A stretch of DNA of 64,000 nucleotides from UBA965 sp040396955 (GTDB lineage Bacteria; Chloroflexota; Chloroflexia; Chloroflexales; Roseiflexaceae): positions 124,001 through 188,000 of the forward strand of contig JBBAWX010000001.1 in NCBI GenBank assembly GCA_040396955.1, in the 5' to 3' direction. Below the pieces are notes generated by a model. The model saw only the letters and a program-made list of their open reading frames with translations, was not told the origin of the DNA and did no database searches. Below, piece by piece: positions 17,386 to 25,346 of the stretch. How positions within the stretch are numbered: position 1 is the stretch's first letter; each line of letters starts with the position of its first letter. The position numbers were made by a program, and so were the translations under genes.

Positions 17386-18876
17386 TTAGCCGTGGGCCCG
17401 ACCGTAGCGTTCACTGAATTCGCGGAAGCGATCGAGCACCGCATCGGGAATGTCACTGAATCGGAAGCGCCAGCCCCAGTTGTTGCCGAGCCGTCCCGGG
17501 TAATTCATACGTGCCTCGGTATCGAGGCTGAGGAGGTCTTGGAGCGGCGCAATGGCAGTATCAGCCACTGAGCTCCACCCGAGCCGTATCAAATCCCAAG
17601 CTGGCTCGATGAGGTGTTCCGGGATGCCGGCGTATGTTTGTAGATTGGTGCGTTCATGGGCTGGTGCCGACTTGTACCAACCCACGCTTGTGTCGTTGTC
17701 GTGTGTGCCGGTGTAGACCACACAGTTACGCACGTAGTTGTGTGGTAAAAAGGGCTCGTTGGGGTCTCCGTGGAAGGCGAATTGCAAAATTTTCATGCCA
17801 GGGAGCTGGTAGCGATCGCGCAGTGCCATCACATCAGGGGTAATGAGCCCGAGATCCTCGGCAATGATGGGCAAACTACCGAGTTTGGCTTGGAGTGTGT
17901 CGAAGAGGTCGCTGCCAGGGCCGGTAACCCACTGGCCGATGCGGGCAGTACTCTCACTGGCAGGGACTTCCCAGTACGCAGCAAAGCCACGGAAATGGTC
18001 GAGGCGCACAAGGTCGTACAGGGCCGCGTTGGCCTTGATGCGCTGGATCCACCATGCATACCCCTGGCTACGGTGTACATCCCAACGGTAGAGTGGGTTG
18101 CCCCAGCGTTGTCCGTCTTCGCTGAAGTAATCGGGTGGGACTCCGGCGACGACCGTGGGGAGGCCGGCATCATCGAGGAAAAAGAGCTCTGGTGCAGCCC
18201 AAACGTCGGCGCTGTCGTAGGCCACAAATATTGGTGCATCGCCGAAAATAACGATACCGCGTTCGTTGGCGTAGGCGCGGAGCGCCCGCCACTGCCGGAA
18301 AAAGAGCCACTGCAAGTAGGCGTGGTACGACACCTCGGCTTGGAGTTCTTGGCTCGCAGTGGCAAGTGCTTGCGCATCGCGGTGTGCAAGCGCATTGGGC
18401 CAACTGCTCCATGTGGCGCCGCCGTTTTGCTCTTTGAGTGCCATGAACAGTGCGTAGTTCCCCAGCCAGCTCGCCTCAGCCGTGCAAAATTGCGCAAATT
18501 CGTTGTGGAGGGCGTGGTCGGCACTGCGGAAGCGCTGAAACGACTTGCGCAACATGGTCAATTTGCTCGGAATGACCGCGCCAAAGTCAATGAGTGTGTC
18601 AGAAAACTGCGGATATCCTGCAGTATCTTCGGGATATAAGAGCCCTTGACTGACAAGAATATCGGGGCTGATGAGGAGCGGGTTGCCCGCAAAAGCCGAA
18701 AAACACTGGTAGGGTGAATCACCATAGCCGGTTGGACCAAGTGGTAATACCTGCCAAATGCTTTGGCGCATGTGCAACAGCATGTCCACAAATTGATAGG
18801 CTGCCGCACCAAAATCGCCGATTCCCCAGCGTGATGGCAACGAGGTCGGATGGAGTAGGATGCCACTTCTTCTCAT
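17386..18876 (-). CDS. malQ: 4-alpha-glucanotransferase (GH77, amylomaltase)
   Basis: A 496-residue bacterial amylomaltase, the usual length, that transfers maltooligosaccharide segments in maltose and glycogen metabolism. It opens with SGILLHPTSLPSRWGIGD; further motifs are WQVLPLGPTGYGDSPYQ, FGDAPIFVAYDSADVWA, LVRLDHFRGFAAYWEVP with the nucleophile Asp, IIAEDLGLITPDV with the acid/base Glu, and YTGTHDNDTSVGW. The ATG at 18876 has GAGGTG six bases upstream and matches the conserved start; the open frame upstream is not used. It is followed by a hairpin. Confidence 0.96.
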   Translation of the reverse strand: MRRSGILLHPTSLPSRWGIGDFGAAAYQFVDMLLHMRQSIWQVLPLGPTGYGDSPYQCFSAFAGNPLLISPDILVSQGLLYPEDTAGYPQFSDTLIDFGAVIPSKLTMLRKSFQRFRSADHALHNEFAQFCTAEASWLGNYALFMALKEQNGGATWSSWPNALAHRDAQALATASQELQAEVSYHAYLQWLFFRQWRALRAYANERGIVIFGDAPIFVAYDSADVWAAPELFFLDDAGLPTVVAGVPPDYFSEDGQRWGNPLYRWDVHRSQGYAWWIQRIKANAALYDLVRLDHFRGFAAYWEVPASESTARIGQWVTGPGSDLFDTLQAKLGSLPIIAEDLGLITPDVMALRDRYQLPGMKILQFAFHGDPNEPFLPHNYVRNCVVYTGTHDNDTSVGWYKSAPAHERTNLQTYAGIPEHLIEPAWDLIRLGWSSVADTAIAPLQDLLSLDTEARMNYPGRLGNNWGWRFRFSDIPDAVLDRFREFSERYGRAHG

Positions 18877-18945
18877 GAACGTCACCTCTATGTGTGGTTG
18901 GTTATTGACCACGTATTGCGCATTCTTCGGATATCTGCGCCGCTG

Positions 18946-19359
18946 TTAGCTACTTGTGCGATTCTTGTCGATCATTTGATCCAACAATTTGTTCCACTGT
19001 TTCATGCGATTACTATCGCCTCCATGATCGGGGTGATGGAGGCGTGCCATGGCGCGTCTGATGGCGTTGATTTCGGCATCGTTGAGGCGTGGCAACTGGT
19101 CGTTCCAGTGGATGCCGGTTTGTTCGGCACGCATGCGCCACATCTCGCGTTCGCGTTCGACGACCGCGTATTCACGGTTCATCTCGATGATGTTTTGCTT
19201 CATCTGCTCGTAGGCGTGCTGTGTTTTCGCCTGTTGTTCTTGTTCGCTCGAGATGCGTCGCATCAGCACCCTGATAGTCCGGTGTGCTTCGTTGATTTCG
19301 TGTTTGAGGAGCTCGATGATGGTGGCATCATTGAGCTGATCGTCGGATTGCATCGCCAT
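18946..19359 (-). CDS. Small coiled-coil protein with C-terminal J-domain fragment
   Basis: A 137-residue protein with an Arg/Glu/Gln-rich coiled coil at about residues 15-80 and a C-terminal segment with the diagnostic HPD tripeptide at 109-111 (MARLHHPDHGGDSNRMKQWN). In J-domains HPD joins helices II and III and drives DnaK ATP hydrolysis; here helices II and III fit but helix I is short or replaced. The J region at the C terminus after a coiled coil is the reverse of DnaJ. It is a candidate DnaK co-chaperone with the coiled coil as client or partner binder. No dnaK or grpE is nearby. The ribosome binding site is weak. Confidence 0.65.
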   Translation of the reverse strand: MAMQSDDQLNDATIIELLKHEINEAHRTIRVLMRRISSEQEQQAKTQHAYEQMKQNIIEMNREYAVVEREREMWRMRAEQTGIHWNDQLPRLNDAEINAIRRAMARLHHPDHGGDSNRMKQWNKLLDQMIDKNRTSS

Positions 19360-19545
19360 GCGCGTGTCTCATGTGGTATTTCTTTGTGGGCATTGCCTAG
19401 GCATAGTATACCCGTTTCTGATGCATCGTGTATACCAGATTCGCATCTGCGTAGATGCCTTGTCGTGAATTTCGGTACAATGATGCAGGAAGCAGGTGGG
19501 TGTCGTCAGACATCTCACATCGACTGACCTGTGAAGGAGCAAATC

Positions 19546-20289
19546 ATGCAGACGCGACGAATGGGACGGACCGGATTGTGGGTGACGCCGATTTGTTTTG
19601 GTGGCAATGTGCTCGGGTGGACCACCGACCGGCAACGCTCGTTTGATGTGCTCGATGCATTTGTGCAGGGTGGTGGGAATTTCATCGATACAGCTGACGT
19701 CTATTCACGGTGGGCTCCAGGCCATGTTGGCGGTGAATCTGAAGTCATCCTCGGGGATTGGATGCACGCCCGCGGCAATCGTCGCGACCTCATCGTGGCA
19801 ACCAAAGTGGGCATGCGCATGAGTGATGGTGCCAACGGCGAGGGGTTGTCGCGCTATCGCATCATCAANNNNNNNNNNNNNNNNNNNNNNNNNNNNNNNN
19901 NNNNNNNNNNNNNNNNNNNNNNNNNNNNNNNNNNNNNNNNNNNNNNNNNNNNNNNNNNNNNNNNNNNNTCGTCATTGGCGAGTGGCTTCTTTTCGGGGAA
20001 GTACAAAGCAGGCCAGCCGCTGCCCGAAACCCCTCGTGCTGGTGGCGTGCAACACAACTACATGAACGACCGTGGTTTTAAGATTTTGGCTGCCGTTGAA
20101 CACATTGCTACCGAGCTCAATACCACCCCCGGTCAGGTGGCATTGGCGTGGATCATGGCCCGCCCCGGCATCACGGCGGCCATTGCCAGCGGTACCACGG
20201 TGGCGCAGGTCCAAGATCTGACCGCGTCAGCCAATCTGGAGTTGCCGGCTGAGGCTGTTGCCGCTTTGACGGAGGCCAGTGCCTGGTAG
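19546..20289 (+). CDS. Aldo/keto reductase (internal assembly gap)
   Basis: An NAD(P)H-dependent oxidoreductase of the YajO/YccK type. The N-terminal part (MGRTGLWVTPICFGGNVLGW, FIDTADVYSRWAPG with the catalytic Asp/Tyr, VATKVGMRM) and the C-terminal part (LASGFFSGKYKAGQPLP, TPGQVALAWIMARPGITAAI) belong to one protein, but the middle is replaced by 100 N at 19869-19968. Related enzymes have roughly 100 residues between these points against 33 here, so the true gap is probably near 300 bases, and the catalytic Lys and His regions are missing. AAGGAG precedes the ATG at 19546. A terminator follows. Confidence 0.88.
   Translation: MQTRRMGRTGLWVTPICFGGNVLGWTTDRQRSFDVLDAFVQGGGNFIDTADVYSRWAPGHVGGESEVILGDWMHARGNRRDLIVATKVGMRMSDGANGEGLSRYRIIXXXXXXXXXXXXXXXXXXXXXXXXXXXXXXXXXXSSLASGFFSGKYKAGQPLPETPRAGGVQHNYMNDRGFKILAAVEHIATELNTTPGQVALAWIMARPGITAAIASGTTVAQVQDLTASANLELPAEAVAALTEASAW
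19869..19968. other. Assembly gap (100 N) inside the aldo/keto reductase
   Basis: Exactly 100 N. Comparison with the family's usual length suggests that more sequence than this is missing; the two coding halves are still in the same nominal frame. Confidence 0.99.
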
Positions 20290-20318
20290 GGTGTGTCCAT
20301 TATTCGTGTGAACATGAG

Positions 20319-20356
20319 CGGTGGCGTGTTGCTGCAAGCAACACACCACCGTTTTT
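20319..20356 (+). terminator. Intrinsic terminator after the aldo/keto reductase
   Basis: CGGTGGCGTGTTGC at 20319-20332 pairs with GCAACACACCACCG at 20338-20351 with one internal mismatch, followed by five T. Confidence 0.8.
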
Positions 20357-20373
20357 GGCGTGTCGTGAACAAT

Positions 20374-20751
20374 TTACGCGCCGAGGAGATCCCATTTGTT
20401 GCCGTATATATCCACGAATTGGACGACCCAGCCATACGCTTCATGGCGCGGTGCTTCGAGGAAGTGTACTCCCATGGCCTGCATGCGCGTATACGCTGTA
20501 GTGAAATCGTCTGTCTGATAAAAAAATGCTACCCGCCCACCTGTTTGATTGCCGATATGCGCCTGTTGGGTGGGTGTGCTCGCCTGTGCAAGGAGCAGGC
20601 CACCCCCCTGACCATCAGCGGATCCCACAACGACCCAGCGCTTGTTGTCGTTGACGGAGGTGTCTTCACGCACGACATAATCGAGCAAGCGCGTGTAGTA
20701 GGCGATGGCGGCATCGTAGTTGTCTACGACAATGGTGACGTATCGAATCAT
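20374..20751 (-). CDS. VOC (glyoxalase/bleomycin-resistance) family protein
   Basis: A 125-residue single VOC module: N-terminal MIRYVTIVVDNYDAAIAYYT, then VVVGSADG, RVAFFYQTDDF and the C-terminal VVQFVDIYGNKWDL. Members are metal-dependent lyases, epimerases or dioxygenases, or resistance proteins; the substrate here is unknown. The first metal ligand position, usually His or Gln in the N-terminal strand, is not clearly present. The ATG at 20751 overlaps the stop of the preceding small membrane protein gene by four bases (ATGA), which fixes the start and indicates coupling. Confidence 0.8.
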   Translation of the reverse strand: MIRYVTIVVDNYDAAIAYYTRLLDYVVREDTSVNDNKRWVVVGSADGQGGGLLLAQASTPTQQAHIGNQTGGRVAFFYQTDDFTTAYTRMQAMGVHFLEAPRHEAYGWVVQFVDIYGNKWDLLGA

Positions 20752-20957
20752 GATCGCGCTTTTTTCACCAAGGCCACGAACGCCAATACTAGGCTCAGCA
20801 GTACCAGCAACCAAAAGACTGGGATGAGGAAAAACGGCTCGTGCAACACGCCCTGTGCATCGATGGTACTACCAATCAGGTTGAAGGTGACTAATGCCAT
20901 ACCTGCGAGGCTGGCGCAGACGATACTGGCGCGCCACAACAGTGTGCTGTGTATCAT
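20748..20957 (-). CDS. Small two-helix membrane protein (DUF3955-like)
   Basis: A 69-residue protein with two hydrophobic helices (about 9-28 and 41-63) joined by GSTIDAQGVLHEPFFLIP, a linker resembling the DUF3955 family of small integral membrane proteins. It lies between the FAD oxidoreductase (15 bases) and the VOC gene (4-base overlap), so it belongs to that operon. Function unknown. Confidence 0.65.
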   Translation of the reverse strand: MIHSTLLWRASIVCASLAGMALVTFNLIGSTIDAQGVLHEPFFLIPVFWLLVLLSLVLAFVALVKKARS

Positions 20958-20972
20958 TGCGAGTCTCCTGCT

Positions 20973-22187
20973 TTAGCGCCGTGGTGGCATGGCGGCTGCG
21001 ACTGCATCTTCGTTGGGGTAACTGGTCGTAAAGCGGTCGAGTGCGAATGCGGTGCTGTCGACCCAGGAGCATCTCTGGGTGGTGATAAGATCGGCCATCA
21101 GGCGCCCCAATCCTGGGGCATGCGTGACTCCGGCTTCATTGTCGCCGGTGACGGCCCACAGACCGGGTGTGTTTGGCACTGCACCGGCGCAAAACCGGCG
21201 GTCGACGGTGTAGACCGGCATCCCCTGTGTCCACTCGGCGACCGTCAAGTCGGCAGCCGGAAAGAGATGTTGGAATGAATCGCTGACAGCGTTGGTCAGT
21301 GAGTGGAGGAGCGTGTCGTGGGTCGGGCGTTCACCCACGGGCGCCACGCTCCCGAGTGCACTCAATGGCGCATAGCCGTCGCCGGTTCCCCACATCAACC
21401 CGCCTTGATGCTCGCGAATCCAGGCTCCCATTTCGGGGATCATGATGGTGGGTAGGGTGGCTGGTATGCCACAGGTCGGGCTGATGACGCGTGTGGCCAC
21501 GAGGCGGTAGAGTGGGAGGGTGGCTGAAACAGTGGCCAACAGGGTGTTGCTCCAGGCGCCAGTGGCGAGCACCACGTGATCTCCGGAGATGGTGTCGCCG
21601 TTGTCTCGGCGCACACCGGAGACACGACCGCCATCCCAGGTGAAGCCGGTGACTTCGTGCCCATAGTAGGTGGTGACCCCACCCGCAGTAGCGATATTGG
21701 CTAGTGCATGTACTGTCGGGGTGGTATGAATTTGCATGCCGTCCGGGTGGTAAACGGCACCATAGACATGCTCACGTGCGAAGGCGCCGTCACTAATTTG
21801 CACGGTGGCATCGCCATCGAGTGCCTGTGTGTTGGCCGGTGTAAGACGATGGTTCAGCATGGGGGCAATCCAGGTGTCGTAGCCGTGTTTTGTGCGCGCC
21901 AAAAAAAGATTGCCGTTTTCACGGAGCTGGATAGGGTGATGATGCCCGAGTGTGCGATAAAAATCCAGACTGTACTGCTCGATTGCGTACTCGGCTTCCC
22001 CCCAAGTCTGCGGTCCAAACCCGGCTGCCCAGGCTCCCACAAATCCAGCACCAGCCCCGGTTGTGGCCTGCGCAGGCGCGACGCGATCGACGACGGCAAT
22101 GCGCTGGACGCCGTGTTTTTGTAGGTGAATGGCAGTGCTCCATCCCAAGATGCCGGCGCCGACGATGATGACTTGATAGGGCGACAT
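20973..22187 (-). CDS. FAD-dependent oxidoreductase (DAO/glycine oxidase family)
   Basis: A 404-residue flavoprotein with the dinucleotide site VIIVGAGILGWSTAIHL at the N terminus, VVDR at the end of the second strand, TTGAGAGFVGAWAAGFGP and HVVLATGAWSN, ending in GDNEAGVTHAPGLGRLMADL. The DAO family oxidises amines or amino acids such as glycine, sarcosine or proline. The substrate is not resolved. The ATG at 22187 gives the canonical N terminus directly before the first beta strand; only a weak GAAAG precedes it. ATTATA at 22225-22230 (TATAAT on the minus strand) is a possible -10. It is first in a three-gene operon. Confidence 0.88.
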   Translation of the reverse strand: MSPYQVIIVGAGILGWSTAIHLQKHGVQRIAVVDRVAPAQATTGAGAGFVGAWAAGFGPQTWGEAEYAIEQYSLDFYRTLGHHHPIQLRENGNLFLARTKHGYDTWIAPMLNHRLTPANTQALDGDATVQISDGAFAREHVYGAVYHPDGMQIHTTPTVHALANIATAGGVTTYYGHEVTGFTWDGGRVSGVRRDNGDTISGDHVVLATGAWSNTLLATVSATLPLYRLVATRVISPTCGIPATLPTIMIPEMGAWIREHQGGLMWGTGDGYAPLSALGSVAPVGERPTHDTLLHSLTNAVSDSFQHLFPAADLTVAEWTQGMPVYTVDRRFCAGAVPNTPGLWAVTGDNEAGVTHAPGLGRLMADLITTQRCSWVDSTAFALDRFTTSYPNEDAVAAAMPPRR

Positions 22188-22277
22188 GTGGATTCGCTTT
22201 CGCTGATGCGTTATTGATGCTCTGATTATAAAGAAAAAAATAGCCAGTCGTGTTGATGGGGGACCAATCACCAGACA

Positions 22278-22323
22278 ACAAAACCCCTCGTCAGACCACC
22301 GCTGTGCAGTGCCTTACGAGGGG
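22278..22323 (-). terminator. Intrinsic terminator of the tRNA-Arg transcript
   Basis: On the minus strand CCCCTCGT (22323-22316) pairs with ACGAGGGG (22291-22284), followed by TTTTGTT. It starts five bases after the tRNA 3' end. Confidence 0.8.
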
Positions 22324-22327
22324 AGCA

Positions 22328-22403
22328 TGGCGACCCGGGAGGGAATCGAACCCCCAACACTCAGTTCCGAAGACTGATGCTCTATCCATTGAGCTACCGG
22401 GCC
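22328..22403 (-). tRNA. tRNA-Arg (anticodon TCG)
   Basis: A 76-nt cloverleaf with encoded CCA. The acceptor GGCCCGG pairs with CCGGGTC (one G·U), the D stem is GCTC/GAGC, the anticodon stem is TCAGT/ACTGA with loop CTTCGGA (anticodon TCG, decoding CGA), and the T arm is GGGGG-TTCGATT-CCCTC. The promoter and terminator are both visible, so it is a single-gene transcript. Confidence 0.97.
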
Positions 22404-22413
22404 AACGCTTTTT

Positions 22414-22443
22414 ATTATAGCACATGGCTTTGCTGAGTTGCAA
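22414..22443 (-). promoter_or_regulatory. Promoter of tRNA-Arg
   Basis: On the minus strand TTGCAA (22443-22438), 18 bases, TATAAT (22419-22414), ending 11 bases before the mature tRNA 5' end. Confidence 0.75.
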
Positions 22444-22537
22444 CGCAAAGTGGTGGGGCGGTGGCGGTTTTGCGCACGAGAAGTGCGTATAATGAAGCAG
22501 TATGGTTCAGAGTGCAACAAAGTAAGGACGGAAGAGC

Positions 22538-22765
22538 ATGCCGCCACAACGCACCAGTGATGGATACGAGCGATTCCACGTACCGTTGATTTTTGACGTG
22601 CATCCCGATCGCCGTGCAAAGTACCCGGACGGCATGCAAGATGCGTTGAATGGAGCATTATCGCGGATTGTTGAGCTCATCGAACAAGATGACCGTTTGC
22701 AGGCGCACTTACGTCGCCACCACATCGAATATGGCTGGGAACGCCCGACCTGGGAGCAAGAGTAA
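22538..22765 (+). CDS. Small hypothetical protein
   Basis: A 75-residue, charged, soluble protein with the short pattern YERFHVPLIFDVHPDRRAKYP and a helical C-terminal half ending HHIEYGWERP. The family is not recognised. The ATG follows GGAAGAG, a TATAAT box lies at 22488-22493 just upstream, and the STAND-TPR gene starts 16 bases after the stop, so it is probably expressed and co-transcribed. The conserved-looking aromatic and His content argues against random sequence, but the call is tentative. Confidence 0.55.
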   Translation: MPPQRTSDGYERFHVPLIFDVHPDRRAKYPDGMQDALNGALSRIVELIEQDDRLQAHLRRHHIEYGWERPTWEQE

Positions 22766-22780
22766 GCGTACAAATGGGAC

Positions 22781-25255
22781 ATGGCGAGGATGACGACGAA
22801 AGCGTTATTGTTTGATAAAGCGCAGATTATTGCACTGATGAAGCAGGCCTTCCGGCGTTTGCGCAAGTTGAATGTACATGTGGGTGACGTGATTCAGACA
22901 CTGAATGAGCGGCACCCCGATATGACACGGGCCCGCTTCGATGATATGTTCATGACACGTCCTGAGCGTGATTGTACTGCCACGTTGCCGTTGATTGCTG
23001 ATGTCATCCAGGTCATGTACGGGTACGATGCACAGCTCTGGAGTGCCACAGACCTACTCCAGCTCCTCATCGCGTTACGGGTGCCCATCAACCAGATATC
23101 GTTGTATTCGGTCTACTTTTGGGGCGATGAGTGGCCACGCGCCCTCCAAAAATATGGCATGGGGACGCCACTCTTGGGTGCATCTGGCGGCATTGTTGGC
23201 CGTGAAGAAATCGTGCAACAGCTCCGCCAAGACATGTTACAACGGCGTACGATTGTGCTCAGTGGCGAGGCTGGCGTCGGCAAGACGGCACTCGCGCTTG
23301 AGCTTGCGCGTATGTACGAAATCCACCACCATCAGCGCGTGTACTATTTGGATGTCAATCAGACAGCCTCGTTGAGTTCGTTTTATATGCAACTCGCCGA
23401 CGCCTTTCAAATCAAACAGATGGGCAACGAGCCCTTGTTGTTGCGCCTCAAGATGGTGCTCGCCACACGGCAAATCTATGTGGTGCTTGACGGGCTTGAC
23501 GGGGAAGCACCGCTGGCAGCCGAAGTGCTGCTGTCGCAACTCGTACATCATTTTCCTACGATGCGTTGTATAGTGACGACACGGCTCGTGGGCCTGGCCG
23601 AGTACGTGCCCGCAGGAGTGCAGTACGCGGTATCGTCGTTGGCCAGTGACCGCATCTACGACCCGGCACCGCTGTTGTTTTTGCGGGTGTTCCGCCAAGC
23701 GGGCGGGCGGTACATGCCCGAACAACAGATCCTCGACATTTGTCAGCAAGTGCGGGGGAACCCGCTGATGCTGAGTATGATGGCAAACGCAGTCGCCGGT
23801 ATGTCGTTGGAGAGTATGCCAGCGAGTCCGATTGCCGAAATGCTCCACACGCTGACAGCCGTTGAGTCGCAGATTGTCACGCTGATTGTGTTCAGTCAGC
23901 GACCGATTCCACGGGCCTTTGTTGAGTTGTTTTTGGAGCCAATGCACCAAACACTCGTCAGTACGCCGGTTGCTGCCACGCTGGCGGATTTAGCTCGCCG
24001 TGGGGTCATCATCGCTGTTGAGCCCGATGAGTTATATGGTGTGCACGTGTTGATCCGGCAGATGTGGCAACGACGCCTTGATAAGGCACAACAACTGCAG
24101 TGTCTGCACGATATTGCGCAGGCGTTGTTGGCGGTACGTCGTGAATGGGAGGATGATCCGTCACATATCGTGCCGCACTTGACGTCAGAGGTCATGAATA
24201 CCGTGTCACAGATGGTGTTGTTGTTGCTTGAGCATGGGCAGCATCAGGTGGCAGTACAGGTACTTGTACACTGGCACACGTTGTGGATACGCCACGGGTT
24301 CACGCTTGAAGCGGTTGAGATATGTGAGCGTTGTTTGGTATTTATGCCGGAAACCGATGTGCTCACCATGGAGTTGAATTATGCGCTCGGGGCGCTGTAC
24401 GCCAATCGTGGTGCCATCAACATGGCGCATACCTATATCACCAGAGCGTACGAGCAATCGCACGCGCTCGGGTTGCCGTTTTGGCAGGCCAAAATATCCG
24501 TAGAACGCGGATTGGTTGGCCTCTACGCCGTACGTGCGAGTGAAGATGATTTATTTCATGTATTTCGCCAAGGCATCGAATCGGCTATTCAGTACTTTAG
24601 TGATTATGGTGATGTATTGTGGCAGGCACGTAGCTACGATATGTTGGCGTACATGCATTTTTCGGTGGGGCAACTACGCCAGGCACTTGCGTGCAACGAC
24701 ATCGCCCTGCAGTTGTTTCGTGATCACGGGAAGTCAATCGGGCTCTGGGACGCAATGTGGAACCGCGGGTTGATTCTGATGGCGGTGGGCGATTTCCCGA
24801 GTGCACGCAGTTACTTGCAACAGGCACGGCAGATCTATCAGACAATTCGGTTGCCGATTAATACGGCGCATTGTAATTTGCGGCTTGCGGCGATTGCGGC
24901 ACTTGACGGCGATGCTCCACAGACGTTTGAGGCACTTGCACAGGCATTTGAAATTTTACATCGCGTGGGTGGCATGCAAGATCTTCTCTACTTAATGGAT
25001 ATCTACTGCGGCTACTTGATGCGGGTACAGCGCGTCCACGATACGTTGTTGTTGGCCGAATTGAGCAGTCGTTTTCGTGAGGAGCGCCAGATTTCACGTG
25101 GTGCGATGTTGAATCACATCATGGAGCAACAATTGGTGCAGGCACGTCAGCTAGCACCATTGATGCCGGTGAATGAGCCGCTGTTCCATGCCGAGATGAA
25201 TTTCTACGAAGTGTTGACGGTGATGCGGTCGCAGTTGCTCCATGCGGTGAAATAA
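22781..25255 (+). CDS. STAND-class NTPase with TPR repeats
   Basis: An 824-residue signalling protein. Residues 1-110 form a helical, possibly DNA-binding domain. A REEIVQQLRQDML lead-in follows, then the P-loop GEAGVGKTALALELA near residue 165 and the Walker B-like YVVLDGLDGE, with MRCIVTTRLVGLAEYVPAG as the sensor region and QVRGNPLMLSMMA as the GxP motif of STAND ATPases. From about residue 430 to the end are TPR-like helical pairs (ALGALYANRGAINMAHTYI, ARSYDMLAYMHFSVGQLRQA). STAND proteins assemble on ligand binding to regulate transcription or defence. The ligand and output are unknown. It starts 16 bases after a small gene. Confidence 0.8.
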   Translation: MARMTTKALLFDKAQIIALMKQAFRRLRKLNVHVGDVIQTLNERHPDMTRARFDDMFMTRPERDCTATLPLIADVIQVMYGYDAQLWSATDLLQLLIALRVPINQISLYSVYFWGDEWPRALQKYGMGTPLLGASGGIVGREEIVQQLRQDMLQRRTIVLSGEAGVGKTALALELARMYEIHHHQRVYYLDVNQTASLSSFYMQLADAFQIKQMGNEPLLLRLKMVLATRQIYVVLDGLDGEAPLAAEVLLSQLVHHFPTMRCIVTTRLVGLAEYVPAGVQYAVSSLASDRIYDPAPLLFLRVFRQAGGRYMPEQQILDICQQVRGNPLMLSMMANAVAGMSLESMPASPIAEMLHTLTAVESQIVTLIVFSQRPIPRAFVELFLEPMHQTLVSTPVAATLADLARRGVIIAVEPDELYGVHVLIRQMWQRRLDKAQQLQCLHDIAQALLAVRREWEDDPSHIVPHLTSEVMNTVSQMVLLLLEHGQHQVAVQVLVHWHTLWIRHGFTLEAVEICERCLVFMPETDVLTMELNYALGALYANRGAINMAHTYITRAYEQSHALGLPFWQAKISVERGLVGLYAVRASEDDLFHVFRQGIESAIQYFSDYGDVLWQARSYDMLAYMHFSVGQLRQALACNDIALQLFRDHGKSIGLWDAMWNRGLILMAVGDFPSARSYLQQARQIYQTIRLPINTAHCNLRLAAIAALDGDAPQTFEALAQAFEILHRVGGMQDLLYLMDIYCGYLMRVQRVHDTLLLAELSSRFREERQISRGAMLNHIMEQQLVQARQLAPLMPVNEPLFHAEMNFYEVLTVMRSQLLHAVK

Positions 25256-25346
25256 TACCAAGCTGGGTTGGCGCAGTAGCCTCTGTTGCCGTGTATGATG
25301 ATGGTGATACGCCGAAGCATGAAATGTACTGGAAAGAGGTTCAACG

